Shown: positions 33,280 to 41,294, counted from the first letter of the stretch. The stretch: DNA of 64,000 nucleotides from an uncultured Duncaniella sp. (GCA_958352885.1 CATWQI010000001.1:1-64000), one strand, 5' to 3'. The notes: generated from the letters alone by a model not told the origin. Translations and numbers: made by a program.

Positions 33280-33804
33280 ATGATATATATCGAAACTGAA
33301 CGACTTATTTTACGTTCATGGAAACCAGAAGATTTACCTTTGTTCATTGCAATGAACAAAGACGTTCGGGTTATGCGTTATTTCCCCACTATTCTAAATG
33401 ATTCAGAGACTGAGGCATTTTATAGACGGATACAGGACGAGTTCAGTCAAAAGGATTGGGGGCTCTATGCTGTGGAAATAAAGTCTACCGGAGAGTTCAT
33501 CGGATATGTTGGACTTCATGAAATAGGTTTTAAGGCAGATTTCACACCCGGGATTGAAATTGGCTGGCGACTTGCGGCTGATTATCACAATCAGGGATAT
33601 GCAACTGAGGCTGCAAGAGCAGTATTGAAATTGGCAAAAAAATCAGGAATTGAGCAGTTGTTTTCTTTCACCGCCAAGATAAATGCTCCTTCAGAACGTG
33701 TGATGCAAAAGATTGGAATGGTGAAGGCTGGAGAGTTTAATCATCCGAAACTGTCAGAAGACTCACCGCTGTGTATTCATGTGCTTTATAAGATTGAGTT
33801 GTAA
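33280..33804 (+). CDS. GNAT family N-acetyltransferase (RimJ/RimL-like)
   Basis: 174 aa. Acetyltransferase fold: ETERLILRSWKPEDLPLF at the N-terminus, core GEFIGYVGLHEIG, then IEIGWRLAADYHNQGYATEA with the acetyl-CoA loop (about 95-115), and NAPSERVMQKIGM. It transfers acetyl from acetyl-CoA to an amine; the acceptor is unknown (antibiotic, peptide or protein N-terminus). Single gene with its own promoter, opposite to its neighbours, so it is probably a cargo insertion between the HTH and membrane-protein genes. Confidence 0.85.
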   Translation: MIYIETERLILRSWKPEDLPLFIAMNKDVRVMRYFPTILNDSETEAFYRRIQDEFSQKDWGLYAVEIKSTGEFIGYVGLHEIGFKADFTPGIEIGWRLAADYHNQGYATEAARAVLKLAKKSGIEQLFSFTAKINAPSERVMQKIGMVKAGEFNHPKLSEDSPLCIHVLYKIEL

Positions 33805-33871
33805 CAAAATAAGCGAACAGCTATGACAATAGTCATTACTATTCGCCTATAATATACTTGGGGGTTCCTTA

Positions 33872-35278
33872 TTATTTTCCGCTCTTCTTTTTTGCAGCAT
33901 CTAATTTGGTTTTAGCTTCTTCCTCAGCCAATCTTTTGGGAATAATGTCGAGGTTAATGGTCTTGTAGCGTTTATAGTGCTCAAAGAGATAATTCATTTC
34001 TTTGGCAGACAGTAATGGAATACGATCTTTCTTTGGGTTCCTGTCGGCAAGTTTTGCTATAATTGTTCCTATTTTTACGGTGTCAAAACTGTCTGCAAAT
34101 ACGTTTTTGACGAATAAGGCAATTTCATTACCTTTAAGATTCAGAAACTTGCCGACATTATAACAAAGATGTTTAATGTCTTCTTTCGACAGGTGATTGC
34201 TTCGGAGCCGAACAGAAGCGAATTTAGCTATTGGATTTTTAGTCCATTTTTCTGCGTTCTTATGAAGTTTATCGAGTTCGTGGGACTCCATGAACTGTTG
34301 CATAGTATGTGTGATATATGCACATATAAACGACACCTGTTCAAGATTATATAATTCTTCGTGACGTTGCATCTCCTCAAACGCCTCATCACATTGTTGT
34401 TTTCTTGTGATTATTTCTTCATGCGTTTCTATGGAGTCTTTGTATTTCTCATAAAAATTGCATATTGGACCCATGTCCTCAAGATAATACACCGAACCAT
34501 CGGGAGTAACGTAAACCTCTTGCTCTGTTTCCTCTATCAAAGTGGACCCATCCGGATTCTTGTGAACATCCTGAATGCATACCGATGAGAAGAAACCGAC
34601 ATCTTCATCATATTCCCGCTTCTTTTGAATGTGGGTAACTCCGTGCTCATGGTCATAACGCTCCTCATCTGTCATAGAGTCAAGATATACGTTGTATGCT
34701 TCCTCAAGTTCAGCATCATAGTCTCTCGAATCATTATATGATTTCTCAATCATAATCTCATCGTCAGATAATTCCATGCCTACATAAGCCTCTTCTCCAT
34801 CAGGGAAACGTATATGACGCATATCGTCTACAATTTCCAATACCTCAAACGGTCGGTTTTCATTCATGGGAATGGCGACTTTCGATTCTCCTTTGTTCTC
34901 TGCTCCACAAGCAGTTTCTGGAATCGGCGTTGAGCATTGTTCCTGTATTTCCTGTACATCTGTCGTGGATATTGAGACCTTTTCACCGGCCGGTGTCTCG
35001 GCAATAGCCATGACTTCACGGCGGCGAAAAAGAGTCGAGAGGCGGTTGAACACATCTTTGATTACCGATTGAAAACCGCAATAAAGGCCGATTGAGAGGA
35101 CAAAGAAAACGGCAAAGAGTACATTGCCGGTAAATTGGTCAGTGCCAAAACGATGAATGGCAGCGTGGCGACCAAGTAAAGCCATGATGCCACATCCGGC
35201 AACAACGGCACTCCAGATAAAAATTTTGTCCCGGGTAGGGGGAGTATAGCTCCTCGTGCGCTGGGGCGTATTTCTCAT
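33872..35278 (-). CDS. Two-TM membrane protein of the E2 backbone
   Basis: 468 aa from the ATG 35278 (MRNTPQRTRSYTPPTRDKIF); an in-frame TTG at 35284 falls in the hairpin upstream and is rejected. TM segments at about 19-37 (FIWSAVVAGCGIMALLGRHA) and 50-70. A long acidic insert (about 130-260) separates them from a helical domain (LSKEDIKHLCYNVGKFLNLK), then a Lys-rich tail. It corresponds to E1 664-1755 but has about 100 extra residues, mostly in the acidic part. Function unknown; conserved in the element family. Confidence 0.6.
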   Translation of the reverse strand: MRNTPQRTRSYTPPTRDKIFIWSAVVAGCGIMALLGRHAAIHRFGTDQFTGNVLFAVFFVLSIGLYCGFQSVIKDVFNRLSTLFRRREVMAIAETPAGEKVSISTTDVQEIQEQCSTPIPETACGAENKGESKVAIPMNENRPFEVLEIVDDMRHIRFPDGEEAYVGMELSDDEIMIEKSYNDSRDYDAELEEAYNVYLDSMTDEERYDHEHGVTHIQKKREYDEDVGFFSSVCIQDVHKNPDGSTLIEETEQEVYVTPDGSVYYLEDMGPICNFYEKYKDSIETHEEIITRKQQCDEAFEEMQRHEELYNLEQVSFICAYITHTMQQFMESHELDKLHKNAEKWTKNPIAKFASVRLRSNHLSKEDIKHLCYNVGKFLNLKGNEIALFVKNVFADSFDTVKIGTIIAKLADRNPKKDRIPLLSAKEMNYLFEHYKRYKTINLDIIPKRLAEEEAKTKLDAAKKKSGK

Positions 35279-35282
35279 AAGC

Positions 35283-35333
35283 AAACAGTGGATTAAAATT
35301 TCATGTCTTTATAGACAATTTAATCCACTGTTT
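35283..35333. terminator. 15-bp perfect hairpin upstream of the membrane protein gene
   Basis: AAACAGTGGATTAAA (35283-35297) pairs with TTTAATCCACTGTTT (35319-35333), with an inner TGTCT/AGACA stem. It lies between the 178-aa gene and the membrane protein gene, only 5 bp before the latter's ATG. It may terminate upstream transcription or attenuate the membrane gene. Confidence 0.65.
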
Positions 35334-35361
35334 TGTTCAGCACTCAAGAGTTAATATGAAA

Positions 35362-35898
35362 TCAATCCCACCAGCTTCGCATAAAGTAAAGCCTGAGTGT
35401 ATGGTAGATATGCCATGCCTTTTCAACTCTCAGATGTGATTGCCACAGTGCGCCATCTTTACTATCTGTATATCTGGACAATTCTATCTTACTAAAACGC
35501 ATGGCATTTTTGTAATTCACATAAACCGGAATTGTGTAGTATGATTCAGGATCGTCTTCAATTTCATACAAATTCTCCTTGCTTTCACTTTTTACTAAGT
35601 TAAAAGGCTTGCCGACACGTTCGCTACATCCGTCCTCTTCTATAATGTCCAACAACCTTATAGCAAGATTAAGGCGTTCAATATCACGCTCGGCGTACAG
35701 ATGATTATGGAAATGAGCTATTGAATCGCGCATTCGGCTTATCTGATGCCGTTCAACAGCGAGAATGCTTGAATAATCAAAGTCATAGATACGACGTGAT
35801 ATATTGAAATAGGAAAACCATCTTCCGATATTCTCCCAAAATCTGCGGACGCTAAGATCCTTGGCACGATAGTATAGTCGTATAATTCTATTTCTCAT
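35362..35898 (-). CDS. Hypothetical phage-type protein
   Basis: 178 aa, no named family. A basic N-terminus (RIIRLYYRAKDLSVRRFW) precedes helical text (ERHQISRMRDSIAHFHNHLY, then IERLNLAIRLLDIIEEDG). This kind of text I associate with small structural or regulatory proteins of Bacteroidetes phages. The C-terminal half is aromatic-rich. No TM or catalytic motif. It lies 4 bp after the ATPase gene stop, so the two are cotranscribed. Function unknown. Confidence 0.55.
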   Translation of the reverse strand: MRNRIIRLYYRAKDLSVRRFWENIGRWFSYFNISRRIYDFDYSSILAVERHQISRMRDSIAHFHNHLYAERDIERLNLAIRLLDIIEEDGCSERVGKPFNLVKSESKENLYEIEDDPESYYTIPVYVNYKNAMRFSKIELSRYTDSKDGALWQSHLRVEKAWHIYHTLRLYFMRSWWD

Positions 35899-35902
35899 TT
35901 AG

Positions 35903-37195
35903 TTATGGTTTAAGAGCCGCAAGTGGTATTACTTTTACGCCATCATTCCGGGTATAGGCCATTGTGCCTCCTGTGAGTATAATGAGCAAATCCGGTTCTC
36001 TAATGGGCATCTGCTTTTCAGCCTTGTTTTTCTCACGGATGAGTTCTTTGATTTTTAGCAGGTGTTCTGCTCCTTTTTCAATTTCCATGCTGCCAAGTTT
36101 GCATTCTATCAGAGCATATCTGCCATCTGGCAGATGAAGGACTACGTCAGCCTCCAGTCCATATCTATCACGATAATAGGATATTTGACTGTCAAGGTCA
36201 ATCGTATATGCACGAAGATCACGAATACACATCTGCTCAAAAATGAAACCGAAGGTCTTTAGCTGCATTTTCAGCGCATCCGGAGTTAGACCAAGTGCGG
36301 CTACCGCAATAGAGGGGTCACAGAATCCCCGCTTGGGCGCACTGCGAATAGTCGTTTTACTTCTGATTGCCGGACACCATGCCTCTATATCTTGAATTAC
36401 GAACAAACGTTCCAGAGCTGTGATATAATCATCAAGAGTCGGAATACTGCAATTGATATCCTTAGATGCCGTTATGTCTTCAAGCATGGATGTCTTCTTA
36501 GCCAAAGTGGAAATATTCCGGGCATATGATTTCAAAATTTGTCTTGATAGCTTTTCATCACGATTCTTTCCATCAATGCGAGAAATATCTTTAGCACAAA
36601 CACTATTGATGTAGTTACGGGCTACCAACAGCTGCGCGGCAGGAGTATTGCCATTGAGAGACGCGGGCCATCCCCCTCGGCAAGCCGCAAAAATTAAATC
36701 TTCAATTGACAGTTTTGATGTTGCGCCGTCAAAATCATAATCAGCATTGTTAAACAATTCCGAAATTGACACTTGTCCAGATGACTCTTTAGACTCCCAT
36801 AAACTCATGGGTAGCATTCTGAGAGTAGCAATACGTCCCGTTCCTGAATGTTTGATTTTGTCTTGTGGCACGGTGTTAGATCCTGTAAGAATGAACTGTC
36901 CCGGTTTACTGCGTTTATCAACCATCGTACGTACTGAATCCCAAAGGACAGGTATGTCCTGCCACTCATCGATAAGACGAGGCATTTCGCCGTTAAGCAA
37001 AAGCGATGGTTTTGATTGAGCGGTGACGAGATAGTCTTCTTGCATATCCGGATCTTGCAATTTTATAACGCTCTTAGCCATTTGTTCCGCGGTTGTAGTC
37101 TTTCCACACCACTTAGGCCCTTCTATCAAAACTGCTCCAAAAGCGTCTAATAGAAGATGTAATATTGGGTCCGCGGTTCGAGATAAGTATTCCAT
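35903..37195 (-). CDS. AAA ATPase with DUF4143 C-terminal domain
   Basis: 430 aa from the ATG 37195 (MEYLSRTADPILHLLLDAFG). A TTG at 37213 lies inside the -7 box TAGCTTTG and cannot be the start. Walker A is LIEGPKWCGKTTTAEQMAKS (about 23-42), Walker B LIDEWQDIP and sensor-1-like FILTGSN. The C-terminal half is DUF4143, ending in the nuclease-like text YALIECKLGSMEIEKGAEHL. These ATPases are widespread, with unknown role; some sit in accessory islands. Cargo within E2. Confidence 0.85.
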   Translation of the reverse strand: MEYLSRTADPILHLLLDAFGAVLIEGPKWCGKTTTAEQMAKSVIKLQDPDMQEDYLVTAQSKPSLLLNGEMPRLIDEWQDIPVLWDSVRTMVDKRSKPGQFILTGSNTVPQDKIKHSGTGRIATLRMLPMSLWESKESSGQVSISELFNNADYDFDGATSKLSIEDLIFAACRGGWPASLNGNTPAAQLLVARNYINSVCAKDISRIDGKNRDEKLSRQILKSYARNISTLAKKTSMLEDITASKDINCSIPTLDDYITALERLFVIQDIEAWCPAIRSKTTIRSAPKRGFCDPSIAVAALGLTPDALKMQLKTFGFIFEQMCIRDLRAYTIDLDSQISYYRDRYGLEADVVLHLPDGRYALIECKLGSMEIEKGAEHLLKIKELIREKNKAEKQMPIREPDLLIILTGGTMAYTRNDGVKVIPLAALKP

Positions 37196-37210
37196 AAACT
37201 GTATTTTGCG

Positions 37211-37241
37211 CAAAGCTACTAATAATTAACGACATTCGCAA
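37211..37241 (-). promoter_or_regulatory. Promoter of the DUF4143 ATPase operon
   Basis: TAGCTTTG (complement of 37211-37218) and TTG (complement of 37239-37241) with a 20-bp spacer. The predicted transcript starts just upstream of the ATG 37195, so the leader is very short. Confidence 0.75.
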
Positions 37242-37244
37242 GAG

Positions 37245-37289
37245 ATTTGGTGTTTTTGGGGTGATTTATTTGGTGTTTTTGGGGTGATT
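37245..37289. repeat. Two 22-bp direct repeats upstream of the ATPase promoter
   Basis: Two identical 22-bp copies (37245-37266 and 37268-37289; each begins ATTTGGTGTTTTTGGGG and ends TGATT) with a period of 23 bp. They lie directly upstream of the -33 box, where an activator or repressor would bind. Confidence 0.8.
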
Positions 37290-37322
37290 CGCTTTTAATA
37301 TTTGGGATATTTCACTTGGAAG

Positions 37323-38429
37323 TTATTTCAGCGAAATGGAATTAGCAGCATCGCGCTTCTTTTGGTTTACGACCTCGGCGTAGATCTGCGTCGTGGCCAC
37401 GTTTTTATGCGTAAGCATCTTGCTGACAGTGTAGATGTCAGTGCCGTTGGTTATCAGCAATGTAGCGTAAGTGTGGCGGAGTCCGTGAAAGGTGATTTTC
37501 TTCTTGATACCGGCATCTTTGAGCCATTTCTTGAACGGTTCACGGGTGTGGGCGCGGCTCAGACCTTTGAATACCATGCCTCGACCTTGTTCGCCACAGT
37601 ACGACAAGGCCTCATCGCTCAATGGCAGTGTTGCCTGCGTCTTAGTTTTCTGGGTGCGGATACGCATACAGTAGCCGCCATCGGGCGACAACTCAATATT
37701 CTCCCAACGGAGTTGCAGAATATCACTTATGCGAAGTCCGGTCATACAGGCGAAGAGAGAAGCTCTTTTCAGTACCTCAACCTTGCAGGGGGTAGCAGCC
37801 AACTTCTTCACCTCCTCGATTTCGAGATAGTTGATTTTCGGTTCCTCCCAGTCAATGCGGTCAAGGTAGTCATTGACGTTCTCACGGAGCCAGCCTTCCT
37901 TATATGCCAACTTCAGCAGAGCGCGGAAGGTGGACCAGTATCCGGCGGCAGAGTTGCGTGATATAATATTGCCGGACTGCTTCACCCGAATTTTAAGAAT
38001 GTATGTGCGGAAGTCGTTGCACAGGCCGATGGTCACGTCTTTCATCAGACATCTACCATTGCAGAAGTCCTTGAAGTGTTTATAGACGATTTCCCATTTC
38101 TGATATTTCTCTTTGGTCTTGCTCTCGAAGTATTCAAGAAAGTCCGCTTGTTTCTTGGTGCGGTCGAGAAAACCGAACTCCTCATTGATGATTGCCAGTT
38201 CGCGGGTGGCACGGATACCTCGGGCTTTGAGCATGATTTCCTCGTTGTAGTCAAGCTCGAATTTGTCTTTTGGATTACCGATGAGATAAAGACCGAGAAA
38301 CTCCCTGCGCGACATCTTCTTGATGTGCGGATTCCAGATTGGTGGGTAGTAGTCGAGATAGAGCGACAGTTTGCCGCTACGGAGTTTTTCTTTTCGGAGG
38401 GTAACTTTGGTGATTGTTGCAGATTCCAT
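37323..38429 (-). CDS. int: Tyrosine integrase of E2
   Basis: 368 aa, same length as the E1 integrase and with similar text. Catalytic residues: Arg of CMTGLRISDILQ, the FHGLRHTYATLL box (HxxRH), His in LTHKNV and the nucleophile Tyr in TTQIYAEV. N-terminal basic arm-binding part (TKVTLRKEKLRSGKLSLYLD). It should catalyse integration and excision of E2. The ATG at 38429 follows a short leader. It lies 69 bp downstream of the four-HTH gene. Confidence 0.92.
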   Translation of the reverse strand: MESATITKVTLRKEKLRSGKLSLYLDYYPPIWNPHIKKMSRREFLGLYLIGNPKDKFELDYNEEIMLKARGIRATRELAIINEEFGFLDRTKKQADFLEYFESKTKEKYQKWEIVYKHFKDFCNGRCLMKDVTIGLCNDFRTYILKIRVKQSGNIISRNSAAGYWSTFRALLKLAYKEGWLRENVNDYLDRIDWEEPKINYLEIEEVKKLAATPCKVEVLKRASLFACMTGLRISDILQLRWENIELSPDGGYCMRIRTQKTKTQATLPLSDEALSYCGEQGRGMVFKGLSRAHTREPFKKWLKDAGIKKKITFHGLRHTYATLLITNGTDIYTVSKMLTHKNVATTQIYAEVVNQKKRDAANSISLK

Positions 38430-38477
38430 ATTTCTTGATTTTTAGATTTATAATGTTCAAGGGAAAGAGGTGGTTGC

Positions 38478-38497
38478 CCGGTGATAAAAATCACCGG
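38478..38497 (-). terminator. Hairpin after the E2 four-HTH gene
   Basis: CCGGTGAT (38478-38485), loop AAAA, ATCACCGG (38490-38497). It immediately follows the stop codon of the four-HTH gene and precedes the integrase. No U-run follows, so it may attenuate rather than end transcription. Confidence 0.5.
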
Positions 38498-38498
38498 A

Positions 38499-39410
38499 TT
38501 ATAACTCAATCTTGGGGTTGAATAACTCTGCTAACTCTTTGGCGTTCAGTTTGACATACTTGCCACAGCGGAGCTTGGTTATCTTATAGGTTTTGACGTA
38601 GTGATACAGCTGGTCGCGGGTCAGCGAGTATTTCTCCATAGCTTCAGCCACTGAAATAAACTCGACATCCTCGGCCGACTTGGCACCTTTGGCCACATCA
38701 AAGTGATATTTGGAGTAATAGACCTTCGGCCCCTCCTTGCGCTTCGGTATCCCAATTTTCGACACCAGAGAATATATCGCAGATAACGTCATGCCATACT
38801 TTGACTGAATATCCTCCACCGAATACCACTCCGTTATTTCCGGATTCTCCTTTCTCGCCGAGAAAAGTCTGTCGATATGGCTCTTGCTGAAATATGCCTT
38901 ACCACGAAGAATGGTCTTAGGCACATTGTTCTCGGCAACGACTTTGTATATCCAAGAATCCTTTACTCCGAACTTTTCTCGAATTTCGGCACGGGTATAG
39001 AAATCAGAGATAGACTTCGGTTTCCTTTCAGTGGATGCAGACAGATCTGTTTCTTTAGGAGTAAGAAAATCAAACATCGCCCGAATATCGGCTTTGCTGA
39101 TTAGAGTCTTCCTTCCGATTCTCGTCACCTTGATTTTACCTCGGTTAATGCTGTCATAGATGTATGTCCGGCATACTCCGAGATATTGGGCTGTTTCCGT
39201 CGGGGTCAGAAAATCCTTATCACGGCTTTTTCGGTCGGGATTACACTGGCTTGTTTCCTGATTGGAGAGTGCCATCTTCTTTTGTCTCATGCGCTCTTTG
39301 TAGGAATGTTCTGCGCATCGCTTCGAGCAGAAACGTGTAACCGTTGTCTGAGCCATAAAACGGTTGCCACACCACTCACAGATTCTTTCAATTTTAATGT
39401 TGCTACTCAT
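38499..39410 (-). CDS. Zinc-finger protein with four tandem HTH modules (E2)
   Basis: 303 aa. Zinc ribbon Cys at about 11, 14, 28 and 32 (CEWC, then FCSKRC). Four HTH modules at about 67-93 (FLTPTETAQYLGVCRTYIYD), 137-163 (FYTRAEIREKFGVKDSWIYK), 195-221 (WYSVEDIQSKYGMTLSAIYS) and 251-277 (FISVAEAMEKYSLTRDQLYH). Homologue of E1 3325-4212. Probably controls excision or integrase expression (inference from position). The phased repeats 39439-39478 lie 28 bp upstream of its ATG. Confidence 0.75.
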   Translation of the reverse strand: MSSNIKIERICEWCGNRFMAQTTVTRFCSKRCAEHSYKERMRQKKMALSNQETSQCNPDRKSRDKDFLTPTETAQYLGVCRTYIYDSINRGKIKVTRIGRKTLISKADIRAMFDFLTPKETDLSASTERKPKSISDFYTRAEIREKFGVKDSWIYKVVAENNVPKTILRGKAYFSKSHIDRLFSARKENPEITEWYSVEDIQSKYGMTLSAIYSLVSKIGIPKRKEGPKVYYSKYHFDVAKGAKSAEDVEFISVAEAMEKYSLTRDQLYHYVKTYKITKLRCGKYVKLNAKELAELFNPKIEL

Positions 39411-39438
39411 TTCTTTTGTGTTTATTTCGCCTTAGTTT

Positions 39439-39478
39439 GTTCGTGCGCGTCCGTTGACGTCCGTCTACGTCCGCAAAC
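39439..39478. repeat. Phased 10-bp repeats at the E2 end
   Basis: GTTCGTGCGC, GTCCGTTGAC, GTCCGTCTAC and GTCCGCAAAC, exact 10-bp period; the last three share GTCCG. Same position and number as the E1 array (4250-4289), but a different core sequence (GTCCG against GTCTA). Confidence 0.75.
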
Positions 39479-39520
39479 CTCCACCACCTTGCTGACGCTT
39501 GGGGTGAAATGAGTCGCTGT

Positions 39521-39541
39521 CGTACAAAATCCGTACAAAAT
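39521..39541. other. Candidate attachment-region repeats of E2
   Basis: CGTACAAAAT and CCGTACAAAAT in tandem (39521-39541). An 11-bp match occurs at 4701-4711 beside the hip locus and a weaker one at 4342-4350 in E1. Possible att-related sites; unproven. Confidence 0.35.
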
Positions 39542-39551
39542 AGTGCATAAA

Positions 39552-39587
39552 AACGCCTAACACTGACAGTTATCAGCATTAGGCGTT
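39552..39587 (-). terminator. Hairpin at the E2 boundary
   Basis: AACGCCTAA (39552-39560) pairs with TTAGGCGTT (39579-39587), and inside CTGA/TCAG pairs again. On the minus strand TTTTATG follows. It corresponds to the E1 boundary hairpin and should stop transcription entering E2 from the right. Confidence 0.6.
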
Positions 39588-39594
39588 CTTGTAA

Positions 39595-40080
39595 GAATTA
39601 AGTTTAATCGTTCAGTAACAGTCAATTGTTATCAATACAAAGCATTGATAATCAGCTAATTACTTGCCGATGCACAATCTTCACTAAATTATTATTCAGA
39701 CGTTTGAGCAGTTTTGAGGTACAAAGTGATTTTTTGGATTGAAATTGGATTGAGAAACAAGTTCAATCTACTGAAAATCAGAGGATGCGTATATGCGCTT
39801 GTACCTCGTTTTTCTCTGTCGCTTTCAATGACATTGACATCTCATCAAAGTGGTCAAAATCAAATATTTATATCTTGATGATGTGAAGCCTATCGGCTCA
39901 ATACAAAGTTAATCAAATTTTTCGAGGTACAAAAATTTTCAGCCAATAAAATTTCATTTCTTTCGTCAGTCTTAACCTTTGATTACCACCGCTTACCGAT
40001 GTACCTTATTGAATTGGGATTGTACCCTGTTGGTGAACTGTATCAAGAGGCTATCCGTTAATTTGTAAAACTCTAATTAT
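39595..40080. repeat. Non-coding stretch with five GGTACA-type motifs
   Basis: About 490 bp without a gene. GAGGTACAAA (39716), TTGTACCTC (39799), GAGGTACAAAA (39924), TGTACCT (40000) and TTGTACCC (40020) are copies of one motif in both orientations. It could be a regulatory array, replication iterons, or an attachment region between E2 and E3. Confidence 0.5.
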
Positions 40081-40854
40081 ATGGGCAGCACGACGATTCC
40101 TCATTTCTACAATGCTCTTCGTAGCAGATTCCAAATCTTTGACCCCTATCTTTCGGGATGGGAGGATGTCGAATTGTCTCAACTTAACAATCTCCAAGAC
40201 TTCGTAGAAAATGAACTTGTCGGGTTTCAAGAACTGGCTCTTAACGACATGACCAGTGGCTACTGCGCATCATGGTTTGTATCGAATATCGCGAAAACAA
40301 TCAACACATTCCTTTCATGGGCTGAACGGCTTCCGGTTGAATATCTGAATCCAAAAACCGGAGGCGATGAGAAAGAGCATAGCCTGAGAAAGATCTGTTT
40401 CACACTGTCTTGCCATTGGATTCCTTGGATTTACAAGAATTATCGTCAATTGGCGGGAGATTCAACCTTTGCCGAAAAAATTCAACCCGCTGAAAGTCTA
40501 GGGGAAAGTGCTAAAAGGTCCAAAGAGGAGAGGGAAACAAATGAAATGAGGGAAGAACTGTTCAAGTTCATCATTGGAGCATCACCTGAAGAGAAGGTGA
40601 GAGTCTTCAGTGCGATGAAGGAATTAGTCTATGGCAAAGGTGGCAGGGAACTGGCTGCATATATCAAGGCTGCTATAGAAATGAAAATTCTGACAACCTC
40701 TCCGAATTTTAAAGCTATGAAGTTGTTCTGGGGAGTTGCCAACACCCAAGGTGCGATGTCTAAATATTTTTCTAAGGTTGACAGCCTGCTTACTGAGGAA
40801 GAAGTAGAAAATAAGAAATCTGAGATAATATATCAACTCAACATAGCGTACTGA
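40081..40854 (+). CDS. Hypothetical protein at the E2/E3 border
   Basis: 257 aa, no family recognised. Mostly helical, without TM or signal (NNLQDFVENELVGFQELALN; SPEEKVRVFSAMKELVYGKG). The C-terminal half contains AYIKAAIEMKILTTSPNFKA and a region rich in Phe/Trp. The ATG at 40081 directly follows an AT-rich leader with the GGTACA motifs. Similar small helical proteins accompany regulatory ends of Bacteroidetes mobile elements, but no role can be given. Confidence 0.6.
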   Translation: MGSTTIPHFYNALRSRFQIFDPYLSGWEDVELSQLNNLQDFVENELVGFQELALNDMTSGYCASWFVSNIAKTINTFLSWAERLPVEYLNPKTGGDEKEHSLRKICFTLSCHWIPWIYKNYRQLAGDSTFAEKIQPAESLGESAKRSKEERETNEMREELFKFIIGASPEEKVRVFSAMKELVYGKGGRELAAYIKAAIEMKILTTSPNFKAMKLFWGVANTQGAMSKYFSKVDSLLTEEEVENKKSEIIYQLNIAY

Positions 40855-40877
40855 TTATAAGCAACCAATCAGCATCT

Positions 40878-40941
40878 GTAAAATTTAGTAAAAAGTAAAA
40901 TTTTGTGACTTTACCAGGTTTCACTGTATTTTACCAGTAAA
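40878..40941. repeat. Cluster of GTAAA/TTTAC repeats
   Basis: Six GTAAA-type words in 64 bp: GTAAAATTT (40878 and 40895), GTAAA (40888), TTTACCAG (40910 and 40930) and GTAAA (40937). They lie just upstream of the promoter of the HTH gene at 40992. Candidate operator array for an E3 regulator. Confidence 0.55.
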
Positions 40942-40956
40942 GGATCAGTCACAATC

Positions 40957-40990
40957 TACCTTTGCGTCAGAAATAATAAATACTGACGCA
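40957..40990 (+). promoter_or_regulatory. First promoter of E3 with start-site palindrome
   Basis: TACCTTTG (40957-40964) is a good -7 box. It overlaps TGCGTCAG (40963-40970), which pairs perfectly with CTGACGCA (40983-40990), 1 bp before the ATG 40992. The palindrome can be an operator or a leader hairpin covering the ribosome site. Confidence 0.6.
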
Positions 40991-40991
40991 C

Positions 40992-41294
40992 ATGGATAAT
41001 CAAAGCATATCATTCGGCTCATTCGATGCAGTCCTCGATGAACGCATCGAAGCAGTTTGTACCCGTATGTTTGGTGAAAATATACAGGTTTTGAAAAAGA
41101 GCGTAAAGGATAGCCTTGTGAAGAGCTACCTTACGATAGAGCAGGTCGCCGAGAAGTTGGGCAAAACTGTGAAGACTATACAGCGATATGAGAGAGCCGG
41201 ACTCCGGAGCTATAAAATCGGAAGAAGCCGTATATATTTTGAGGACGATGTAGAGGAATTCATTGAGTCCTCGCGAAAGAATAAGAACCTTTAG
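40992..41294 (+). CDS. MerR/HTH_17-type DNA-binding protein
   Basis: 100 aa. N-terminal helix (VLDERIEAVCTRMFGENIQV), then HTH (YLTIEQVAEKLGKTVKTIQR), wing (RSYKIGRSRIYFEDDVEEFI) and a basic tail. First gene of the E3 leading cluster, probably a regulator or excisionase-like factor, perhaps acting on the palindrome and GTAAA repeats upstream. Followed by 41303 after 8 bp. Confidence 0.75.
   Translation: MDNQSISFGSFDAVLDERIEAVCTRMFGENIQVLKKSVKDSLVKSYLTIEQVAEKLGKTVKTIQRYERAGLRSYKIGRSRIYFEDDVEEFIESSRKNKNL

Larger units (their letters stand above)
4428..39590 (-). mobile_element. Element E2, mobilizable element carrying a defence cargo
   Basis: Inferred second element of the E1 family in the same orientation. 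Its integrase and four-HTH genes end at 39.4 kb. It carries a relaxase module (28.0-30.4 kb), a Toprim/DUF3987 pair, the 128-aa HTH, a membrane protein, then integrase. About 23 kb of toxin-antitoxin and anti-phage type genes (4.7-27.5 kb) lies beyond the mobilization genes and is interpreted as cargo. The left limit is uncertain: it could be near the CCGTACAAAAT at 4701-4711, which also occurs at 39531-39541, or the cargo could belong to the host chromosome between two insertions. Confidence 0.5.

Noticed and set aside
37196..37213. Upstream TTG start of the DUF4143 ATPase
   Set aside because: It is part of the TAGCTTTG promoter box.
37245..37289. The 22-bp repeat pair as start of a CRISPR
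   Set aside because: Only two copies, 1-bp separation.
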